The position numbers were made by a program, and so were the translations under genes. DNA of 5,609 nt, from assembly GCA_007119075.1 (NCBI GenBank), contig SKQJ01000421.1, forward strand, positions 1-5,609, in the 5' to 3' direction. Every line of letters begins with the position of its first letter. Position 1 is the stretch's first letter. This document shows positions 1-5,609 of the stretch, piece by piece. Source of the DNA: Bacteroidales bacterium. Its GTDB lineage: Bacteria; Bacteroidota; Bacteroidia; Bacteroidales; PUMT01. The notes under the pieces are model-generated. The model saw nothing but the letters and a program-made list of their open reading frames with translations, searched no databases and was not told the DNA's origin.

Positions 1-52
1 AGTTCAGAAAACGGTATATTGACAATTCTGTGATTTTACCGGATTATATCCT
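1..52. other. Sequence downstream of permease A, nothing recognised
   Basis: These 52 bases follow the TAA of permease A on the minus strand. No terminator, start codon in a family context or third permease tail is visible. The only symmetry is a short one, GGATTATATCC (41-51), with 4-base arms, which is too weak to call. The operon may continue beyond the window. Confidence 0.4.
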
Positions 53-2338
53 TTATTCATACCTCAATGCCTCCACAGGGTTTCTTCTTGCTGCCCTCCA
101 GGTCTGCCAGCTTACCGTCAGCAATGCAATCCCCATTGCCAGTAGTCCTGCCAGGGCAAAGATCCACCAACTCAATTCAGTTTTGTATGCAAAACTCTGA
201 AGCCACCGGTTCATGGAATACCACGCAACAGGCGTGGCAATAATAAAAGCTATGACCACCCATTTAACAAAATCCAAATTCAGCATTTTCATCACCTCCC
301 ATACTTTCGCACCATTCACCTTGCGGATGCCAATCTCCTTTATCCTGCTTTTAGTGGAGAAATCGGCCAGCCCGTAAAGTCCTACTGATGAGATGAACAA
401 GGCTATTAAAGCAACTATTTTAAGCGATGATGCCCTTCTCTCTTCCTGCTGGTACATCCCACCCAGGTATTCATCATAGAACTGGAAGGAGAATTCATAT
501 CCGGGCAAAACCTCTAGAAATGTTTTCTTTACCTGGTTGATCGTAGCCGGCACATCCCGGGGGTCGATCCGCACCGTAATATGTGATAAACCATCACCGT
601 TGGCAATCATCAGGGCACCGATCTCATGATACAGGTCCTGAAAATGGAAGTCGTCAACCAGACCGACAACTTCGAAACCAAACATGCTCTTCCCCTCGAA
701 GTATTCCCATTCTGACTGTATCATCGCTTTCCTGTTGATCAGGCAAACTTCCTTGCTTTCACCGGGAAAGAAATTCCTGCCCTCAACCACAGGTATGCCG
801 AAAGTGGGGAGAAACCGGTGATCGCTGCTGATTACCGACACCCTGCCATGTTCGGGATTTACGCTATGGTTCCAGATGCCGCCCGGAGTACCGTGAGAAT
901 GACATGCACTGACAATGCCTGGAATGGAATTCATTGCATCAATCAGTATACCAGCCTTTTCTCCCGCCTGCCAGTGGATCGGTACGCGCACCAATTGTTC
1001 GGTGCTGAACCCAAAATCCATATTCCTGACATAATTAATCTGACGTGAAATGACAAACAGAGACACCAGAATGGCAATAGATACTGCAAACTGTATCACA
1101 TTGAGCGTTTTCCGGAAAGTGTAGGATCCTTTCTTTCCTGACACCCTTCTGCACATTAAATCCCTGGCCTTTACCCGAAGGGCAATACCTGCAGGATACA
1201 ACGCAGGTACAACGGAAATAACAATCAGGATCATTATCCCCGAAAGGATAATCAAAGGCGAGCCCAACAGATCCTGTAAATGGATCGCCTTGCCAAACAT
1301 CTCTTCAAAAACAGGTTTGATAAAAATCCCCAGGTACACAGCGATGCCAAGAGAAATAAGGACTGTAATGAACGCCTCTTTCATGAATTGCAGAGTTAGA
1401 GAGAGCCGTCCCAGTCCCAGCACCTTTTTCATCCCAAACTCTCTCAGCCGGGTCAGGCTTTGGGCGATTGAAAGGTTTACATAGTTAAAAACAGCCAGGA
1501 ACAGCAGGATAATGGTAAGCCACACCAAAAGCCGGATAAGTTTTATATTTGCATGTGCAAGGTCATCATGAAGAGTGGTATCAAAATAAACATTTTTATA
1601 GGGCAGCAGGGAGTAAATATCATCCTCAGCGGAGTGCATGGTTTTTGGAATTACACCAAAGATCTTGTTGCTGACTTCTTTCCAGTCCGCCATCGGATGC
1701 AACTTCACAAGGAGCCGGTAAAAATCATCGCATTCATCGTTATAGCAGTTTCTCCAGTACCTGATCTTCAAATCTGTATGGCAGATAATATTTCCCTTCA
1801 GCGTGCTTTTTTCAGGAAAGTCGCTGATAATAGCGGCAACTGTCACATCCTCCCTGTGTGAAATATTTATTTGCCTGCCGAGTGGATCTTCATCTCCAAA
1901 TACCCGCCTGGCGAAATTCTCAGTAATAACAACATTATGCCTCACATCAAAAATTCCTTCCGGATCTCCACTGATAAACCTTATTGGAAAAACCGAAAAG
2001 AGTCCCCCATCTGAGTGTATGACCCATGCATTAACAGTGGATTCGCCATAGATGACAGGTTCGCCGGAAATCAAATAGTTTGTTGCCGATTCTATTTCCG
2101 GGATGTTATCAACAAGCAGTTTACGGGAATCTTCCGGGATACCTGCCTCGTTGCCGGGACCGGCAACCCTGTAGATCAGGTCGACATCTTCAATGTGTTT
2201 GTCATAACCGAACTCAGATGCCAGGAAAGAAGCCAGAACAACAACCACAGCCAAACTTACCGCGAAGCTCCCGATGGTTATAGCAGAAAAAACTTTATGC
2301 CTGACCAGGTTCCGGAAATAAAACTTAAGTACGTTCAT
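53..2338 (-). CDS. MacB/FtsX-type ABC transporter permease (permease A), complete
   Basis: This is a 761-residue inner-membrane permease of the MacB_PCD/FtsX superfamily, thought to couple cytoplasmic ATP hydrolysis to movement of periplasmic domains. Predicted helices lie near residues 17-41, 268-290, 320-342, 361-385, 411-431, 637-659, 688-707 and 723-745. Between them are two extracytoplasmic core domains, about 45-265 and 432-635. The first holds VVITENFARRVFGDEDPLG (136-154); the second holds VGLVDDFHF (558-566). The first FtsX domain has NYVNLSIAQ (285-293) and a drifted coupling motif, REFGMKKVLG (299-308). The second has the consensus KEIGIRKVNGAK (667-678). The ATG is supported by the family-typical start MNVLKFYFRNLVRHK and by an A-rich leader (AAACTTCACAAAATG) without a Shine-Dalgarno sequence. 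Stop is TAA. Three cysteines (186, 198, 203) sit in the first periplasmic domain and could form a disulfide, which is inference. The gene follows the ATPase by 98 bases, consistent with one operon. The cargo cannot be deduced. Confidence 0.94.
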   Translation of the reverse strand: MNVLKFYFRNLVRHKVFSAITIGSFAVSLAVVVVLASFLASEFGYDKHIEDVDLIYRVAGPGNEAGIPEDSRKLLVDNIPEIESATNYLISGEPVIYGESTVNAWVIHSDGGLFSVFPIRFISGDPEGIFDVRHNVVITENFARRVFGDEDPLGRQINISHREDVTVAAIISDFPEKSTLKGNIICHTDLKIRYWRNCYNDECDDFYRLLVKLHPMADWKEVSNKIFGVIPKTMHSAEDDIYSLLPYKNVYFDTTLHDDLAHANIKLIRLLVWLTIILLFLAVFNYVNLSIAQSLTRLREFGMKKVLGLGRLSLTLQFMKEAFITVLISLGIAVYLGIFIKPVFEEMFGKAIHLQDLLGSPLIILSGIMILIVISVVPALYPAGIALRVKARDLMCRRVSGKKGSYTFRKTLNVIQFAVSIAILVSLFVISRQINYVRNMDFGFSTEQLVRVPIHWQAGEKAGILIDAMNSIPGIVSACHSHGTPGGIWNHSVNPEHGRVSVISSDHRFLPTFGIPVVEGRNFFPGESKEVCLINRKAMIQSEWEYFEGKSMFGFEVVGLVDDFHFQDLYHEIGALMIANGDGLSHITVRIDPRDVPATINQVKKTFLEVLPGYEFSFQFYDEYLGGMYQQEERRASSLKIVALIALFISSVGLYGLADFSTKSRIKEIGIRKVNGAKVWEVMKMLNLDFVKWVVIAFIIATPVAWYSMNRWLQSFAYKTELSWWIFALAGLLAMGIALLTVSWQTWRAARRNPVEALRYE
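56..358 (-). repeat. Paralogous 3' segment, copy in permease A
   Basis: These last 101 codons of permease A (from STKSRIKEIG to the end) match the corresponding segment of permease B at 84 of 101 residues and, by my hand count, 230 of 303 bases (76%). Exact shared runs reach 23 bases (201-223 against 3434-3456) and 22 bases (55-76 against 3288-3309, reaching one base into the stop codon). The segment covers the last coupling helix and the last two membrane helices. Such repeats in direct orientation are potential recombination sites. Confidence 0.85.
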
Positions 2339-2355
2339 TTTTGTGAAGTTTGTTT

Positions 2356-2400
2356 TTACTCACACCTCAACGCCTCCACCGGGTTGTGCCTGGCTGCCCA
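2356..2400 (-). pseudogene. Vestigial C-terminal tail of a lost FtsX-type permease (remnant 1)
   Basis: Read on the minus strand, this segment encodes WAARHNPVEALRCE followed by TAA. Eleven of 14 residues match the end of permeases A and B (RAARRNPVEALRYE). Over the last 30 bases, including the stop, it matches each of them at 26 positions. The three amino-acid differences (R to W, R to H, Y to C) can each be explained by a single transition, as expected of a decaying sequence; this is inference. No start codon or upstream permease sequence is attached. The frame is the same as that of the ATPase just upstream and is open from the ATPase stop (2437-2439) to this TAA. It most likely remains from a permease gene that once followed the ATPase and was deleted almost completely. 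Confidence 0.8.
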
Positions 2401-2436
2401 TATCGGGCTGTGCACTGATTGTTTAATCCGGACCGC

Positions 2437-3141
2437 TCATACCATTTCCTGATCGTTAACTGAAAATTCCAGTTCCTCATCATTTATTACCAGTCCATCA
2501 GCAAGCCTGACTATTCTCTTTCCTGTCCTGGCAAATTCTTCATTATGGGTAACCTGGATTATAGTGATCCCTTCCTCATTCAGTTTCCTTAGTATATTCA
2601 TTATATCCCTCCCCTGATCAGTATGAAGGTTCCCTGTTGGTTCATCGGCCAGTAACAGCTTTGGTTTACCAACTATAGCACGGGCAATGCCGACTATTTG
2701 CTGCTGGCCGCCCGATAACTGCGCGGGAAAAAGGTCTTTTTTGGCAACTATATTGAACCTGTCAAGCATATCGGCAATCATGGCCTTACGGTCCCTGCTA
2801 TTCACGCCCTTATAGATCAATGGTGTTTCAATATTTTCATACACCGTCATTTCATCAATAAGATGAAACGCCTGGAAAACAAAACCCATAAAATTTCTAT
2901 GGTATTCCACTTTTTTGTTTTCCTTAAGAAGATGGGCAGGTTTATCAAAAAAATTGTATTCTCCCTCGCTGGGCTCATCCAGCATGCCTATAATGTTCAG
3001 CAGGGTTGATTTCCCTGCTCCGCTCGGTCCCATAACAGTAATAAAATCCCCCTCCTCCACCTTGAGGTTGATATTCTTCAGCACGAAAGTCCGCTGAAAC
3101 TTATTATCGTAATATTTATAAATGTTCTTTAATGTTATCAT
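2437..3141 (-). CDS. ABC transporter ATP-binding protein, MacB/LolD-like family
   Basis: This 234-residue protein is a complete nucleotide-binding domain that would dimerise on the cytoplasmic face and power one or both neighbouring permeases. All core motifs are present: an A-loop tyrosine near residue 10-11, Walker A GPSGAGKST (38-46), Q-loop FVFQ (Q90), signature LSGGQ (142-146), Walker B LLLADE with D166 and E167, and switch histidine H199 in VTHNEEFA. The stretch ADEPTGNLH is typical of the MacB/LolD/FtsE group, and the length fits stand-alone members. After the signature, QQQ is followed by Ile149 where most relatives have Arg; this position is not catalytic. The start MITLKNIYKYY aligns with the family N-terminus, so the ATG at 3141 is preferred. 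No clear Shine-Dalgarno sequence precedes it. The TGA stop is followed, in the same frame, by a vestigial permease tail. Substrate class is not determinable from this gene. Confidence 0.97.
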   Translation of the reverse strand: MITLKNIYKYYDNKFQRTFVLKNINLKVEEGDFITVMGPSGAGKSTLLNIIGMLDEPSEGEYNFFDKPAHLLKENKKVEYHRNFMGFVFQAFHLIDEMTVYENIETPLIYKGVNSRDRKAMIADMLDRFNIVAKKDLFPAQLSGGQQQIVGIARAIVGKPKLLLADEPTGNLHTDQGRDIMNILRKLNEEGITIIQVTHNEEFARTGKRIVRLADGLVINDEELEFSVNDQEMV

Positions 3142-3238
3142 GACTTGCTGGATTTGATTAAACTTATTGACCTGTTATGCAGTATTTATTATATCTGTAT
3201 TGGTAAAGGAATTGTCACTTATATTGCCCCGGGACCTT
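3142..3238 (-). other. AT-rich spacer/leader upstream of the ATPase gene
   Basis: This 97-base spacer lies between remnant 2 and the ATPase start. It is mostly AT-rich with a short GC patch around the CCCGGG near 3228-3233. I found no convincing terminator hairpin, no Shine-Dalgarno sequence and no good Bacteroidota-type promoter. The nearest match to the -7 consensus TAnnTTTG is TAAGTTTA (3159-3166), which has no TTTG-like -33 box at the right distance. The ATPase could therefore be co-transcribed with permease B, although a weak internal promoter cannot be excluded. Confidence 0.4.
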
Positions 3239-3283
3239 TTATTCATACATCAAGGCTTCTGCCGGGTTGCGCCGGGCCCTCAT
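3239..3283 (-). pseudogene. Vestigial C-terminal tail of a lost FtsX-type permease (remnant 2)
   Basis: The minus strand here reads MRARRNPAEALMYE then TAA, matching 10 of 14 residues of the RAARRNPVEALRYE ending of the two intact permeases. Over the final 30 bases it matches each intact gene at 24 positions. It begins only two bases after the TGA of permease B, in a different frame, so it is not part of B. Its own TAA differs from B's TGA, and it is a different variant from remnant 1, so it probably derives from another paralogue. By chance or otherwise, an ATG overlapping B's stop (ATGA, 3286-3289) opens a 16-codon frame through the remnant. Translation of that frame is unproven. Confidence 0.8.
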
Positions 3284-3285
3284 GG

Positions 3286-5609
3286 TCATTCATACCTCAA
3301 TGCCTCCACCGGGTTTCTCCTTGCCGCACGCCAGCTCTGCCAGCTAACCGTAAGCAAAGCGATAACCAGAGCGAGAAATCCTGCCAGTGCAAAAATCCAC
3401 CAGCTCAGATCTGTCCTGTAGGCAAAGTTCTGCAGCCACCGGTTCATGGAATACCAGGCAACCGGGATTGCAATTATAAAGGCAAAACCCACCCACTTGA
3501 CAAAGTCGCTGTTAAGCATAAGCATTACTTCGGAAATCTTTGCGCCGTTAACTTTACGGATACCTATCTCTTTTGTGCGGCGTTCAGTTGAAAAAATAGC
3601 AAGACCCAAGATCCCTATACATGAAATAGCAACTGCAAGAAGTGCAAAAAGTCCGATTGCACCTGCGAACCTTTCCTCCGAACGGTACATGGAAGCAAAA
3701 AACTCATCATAGAATTCGACCTGTAATGCTTCTCCGGGCATAACTTCCTGCCATTTTTCCTGTATATATGCCAGTAAATGTCTGGTATTTCTCCCGTCAA
3801 ATCTTATATTAATGGAATTTATACCTTTATTGGGCGTAAACAGTATAAACATGGGTTCAATTCTGTTATGCAGGGAGCTGTAATGAAAGTCATTTATAAC
3901 CCCGATTATGTCAAATCCCCCGTAATTATTGAACCGCTTGTTCTCAAAGTCTTCAAACTCAAAATGTTTCCATCCAGCCTCGTTGATCATACATACTTTC
4001 CCATATTCCCCAGGCTCCGGAATCCTTCCTTTAATTAACTTCAGATCAAAGGTTTCTAAAAATGCCGTATCGACTAACAGGGTTGGTGCCATAATATTGA
4101 AATCGGAATTTTCAATGTTGGTACCCATATAGTTTGTCACCTTCCCCGGAACACCCTGAGTAGCTGACAGATTATAGATGTATGGTGACTTGCTTAACTC
4201 ATCCATTAAAATATGTGGCCTTTGGTCACCCCTTCCAAGCATAATTGGCAGATCAACCCGAAGCAATTGCTCCGCTACAAAGCCAGGGTTATTGTATTTA
4301 ACATATTGAACCTGTTTCTGAACAATCATCACACAAGAAATAAGTACTATTGAGACAGCGAATTGAAAAACGGTCAGCGAGTTACGCAAATATTGCCTTT
4401 TCCCGGTCATAACGGTTGAACCACTCAATACCCTGACAGGATTGATCCCGGACATAACAACTGCCGGTCCGCTTCCGCTAATTATCCCAACAAGAATAAC
4501 TGCACCAATCAGAACAATATTAAATGGAAAGCTAAATAACTGCCGGATATCAAGCGGTGAATTAAAAATCAATTCGAACCATGGAAGCAGCATCATTAAA
4601 AGGACAATTCCCAGGAGAAAGGAAATTGATGTAATGACTATCGATTCAGAAATGGACTGATAGAGAATATCCGATCTCCTGGCACCTATAGCTTTTCTGA
4701 TTCCGATAACCTTACTTTTCTTAATCTGTTGTGAAATTGTCAGGTTAATATAGTTTATAACCGCAAGGAATAATATCAACAAGGCAATAGTTGTAAGTAA
4801 CCCTAAGAGACCCGGATTTCCCATCCGGGATTCGGTTCCATCAAAACCTAACGTCTTGTCGCGCAAATAGATGTTCTTCATTTCAATGAAATCAACCTTT
4901 TCACCGTAAGGTTTTAATAAATCCGGATTTGAATTTACATGAAAGGCAAGTTCATCAGGAGAGGTATTATTTTTAAGCTTTAGATAGATTTGAAATGGGC
5001 GAAAATCGTTCATCCGGTAAAACTTAAAATTATCATTTTCGGCATTTAGCATAAGACCTGCAGAAAAACTTGAATTAGACGGAAAATCTTCAATTACCCC
5101 TGTTATTGTTACCGGAAAGACACTCATTATAATGATCTCTTTATCTAAAGGTTCCTCATCGCCAAACAATTTACCGGCAAAACTCCTGGTAATAACCGCA
5201 GAATTCAGATCGCTGAATGGCTGATCAGATTTCCCCGCTAAGGATTTAATTGAAAACATTTCAAAGAAATCATTATCAACAGACAGGATACCATCCAGAA
5301 CGAAACCTGTATTACCAGAGGTAATGGGTATGGGATGCTCAATATAAAGACTCAGACATGCTCCATGTATCTCAGGATAATTTTCAACCAGTATATCTTT
5401 CACACGATAGTCAATCATGTTCATATTGGTTGTGGAATTATTTAATCTGATTATCCTGTTTGAATTCTCATAGTACCGGTCATAGGAGAATTCATGTATC
5501 AGGAAAAGGGATATCGCAAGGCATACTGAGATGCCAAAGGCAAATCCTGAAATATTTATAATTGAGAATTTCGGATTGGCTTTAATACTCCCGATTGATG
5601 ATTTAATAT
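3286..5609 (-). CDS. MacB/FtsX-type ABC transporter permease (permease B), 5' end outside window
   Basis: This is a second full-size MacB_PCD/FtsX permease, with 773 residues visible. The frame is open to the window edge. The 61 codons upstream of the ATG at 5424 encode the first membrane helix (FSIINISGFAFGISVCLAIS, visible residues 14-33) and the family motif HEFSYDRYY (38-46), so that ATG is internal. By alignment to family starts only a few residues are missing. Further helices lie near 269-291, 322-341, 362-385, 410-430, 647-672, 702-721 and 735-756. Core-domain motifs are AVITRSFAGKLFGDEEPL and GVIEDFPSNSSF in the first half, and IGVINDFHYSSLH in the second. The FtsX coupling motifs are VIGIRKAIGARRSD (300-313) and KEIGIRKVNGAK (679-690). 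The last 101 residues are 83% identical to permease A, while the preceding domain is only about one third identical by eye. B is first in the visible operon, ending 144 bases before the ATPase. Confidence 0.94.
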   Translation of the reverse strand, partial: IKSSIGSIKANPKFSIINISGFAFGISVCLAISLFLIHEFSYDRYYENSNRIIRLNNSTTNMNMIDYRVKDILVENYPEIHGACLSLYIEHPIPITSGNTGFVLDGILSVDNDFFEMFSIKSLAGKSDQPFSDLNSAVITRSFAGKLFGDEEPLDKEIIIMSVFPVTITGVIEDFPSNSSFSAGLMLNAENDNFKFYRMNDFRPFQIYLKLKNNTSPDELAFHVNSNPDLLKPYGEKVDFIEMKNIYLRDKTLGFDGTESRMGNPGLLGLLTTIALLILFLAVINYINLTISQQIKKSKVIGIRKAIGARRSDILYQSISESIVITSISFLLGIVLLMMLLPWFELIFNSPLDIRQLFSFPFNIVLIGAVILVGIISGSGPAVVMSGINPVRVLSGSTVMTGKRQYLRNSLTVFQFAVSIVLISCVMIVQKQVQYVKYNNPGFVAEQLLRVDLPIMLGRGDQRPHILMDELSKSPYIYNLSATQGVPGKVTNYMGTNIENSDFNIMAPTLLVDTAFLETFDLKLIKGRIPEPGEYGKVCMINEAGWKHFEFEDFENKRFNNYGGFDIIGVINDFHYSSLHNRIEPMFILFTPNKGINSINIRFDGRNTRHLLAYIQEKWQEVMPGEALQVEFYDEFFASMYRSEERFAGAIGLFALLAVAISCIGILGLAIFSTERRTKEIGIRKVNGAKISEVMLMLNSDFVKWVGFAFIIAIPVAWYSMNRWLQNFAYRTDLSWWIFALAGFLALVIALLTVSWQSWRAARRNPVEALRYE
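3289..3591 (-). repeat. Paralogous 3' segment, copy in permease B
   Basis: This is the partner of the segment at 56-358, in the same orientation and about 3.2 kb away. It encodes the last 101 residues of permease B from STERRTKEIG onward. Differences from the A copy are spread evenly and include many synonymous ones, so this is not a very recent copy. Confidence 0.85.

Noticed and set aside
41..51. Short inverted repeat GGATTATATCC after permease A
   Set aside because: The arms are only four bases and no T-run follows on the coding strand, so it does not support a terminator.
818..1861. Plus-strand open frames of 64 to 102 codons inside permease A
   Set aside because: They overlap a complete, motif-supported gene on the other strand and show no family features.
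2015..2452. Plus-strand open frame of 145 codons
   Set aside because: It lies antisense to the start of permease A and the end of the ATPase. The translation has no recognisable domain, and the opposite-strand genes have full family motifs.
3159..3166. Possible Bacteroidota -7 promoter element TAAGTTTA upstream of the ATPase
   Set aside because: It has one mismatch to TAnnTTTG and no TTTG-like -33 element at suitable spacing. Such matches are common in AT-rich spacers.
3251..3280. GC-rich patch with CCGG repeats that might form a hairpin terminator after permease B
   Set aside because: Only a four-base CCGG stem with a small loop can be drawn and no U-tract follows. The GC content is explained by the permease tail codons.
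3145..3591. Plus-strand open frame of 148 codons starting in the spacer before the ATPase
   Set aside because: Most of it is antisense to the conserved C-terminal segment of permease B and is rich in Cys and Pro without any domain. It is a shadow frame.
1..5609. CRISPR array, insertion sequence, tRNA, rRNA, or a defence or toxin system
   Set aside because: No spaced repeats, transposase motifs, terminal inverted repeats, cloverleaf or rRNA-like sequence, or defence domains were seen. Almost all of the window is explained by the three transporter genes.

Overview
The window is a piece of a minus-strand, operon-like cluster encoding MacB/FtsX-type ABC transporter components. It most likely comes from a member of the Bacteroidota. 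The basis is the permease architecture: about 760-780 residues, eight predicted membrane helices and two extracytoplasmic core domains. The near-consensus ending ARRNPVEALRYE, the ATPase motif ADEPTGNLH, the lack of Shine-Dalgarno sequences and an A-rich leader before one start codon point the same way. This assignment is by pattern recognition only. Species and exact substrate cannot be read from the sequence.

Reading along the coding (minus) strand, from high to low coordinates, there are five elements. (1) Permease B runs from beyond the window edge to 3286. It lacks only its first few codons, because the reading frame stays open to 5609. (2) A vestigial permease tail at 3239-3283 begins only a few bases after B's stop codon. 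(3) A complete MacB/LolD-like ATPase lies at 3141-2437. (4) A second vestigial permease tail lies at 2400-2356, just after the ATPase stop. (5) A complete permease A lies at 2338-53. The remaining 52 bases hold nothing recognisable. No non-coding stretch exceeds 150 bases.

The genes probably work together. The ATPase would power one or both permeases by the MacB-type mechanotransmission mechanism, in which cytoplasmic ATP hydrolysis drives motion in the periplasmic domains. Each permease carries two FtsX-like domains in one chain, so either could form a full transporter with an ATPase dimer. No membrane-fusion protein, TolC homologue, two-component regulator or cargo gene is visible here.

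The most interesting signal is the pair of short C-terminal permease remnants between the genes. They show that the cluster once held more permease genes, or has been rearranged repeatedly at permease 3' ends. The C-terminal domains of A and B are also far more alike (84 of 101 residues) than the rest of the two proteins. I see no sign of a wholly new system. This looks like a fast-evolving tandem permease cluster.
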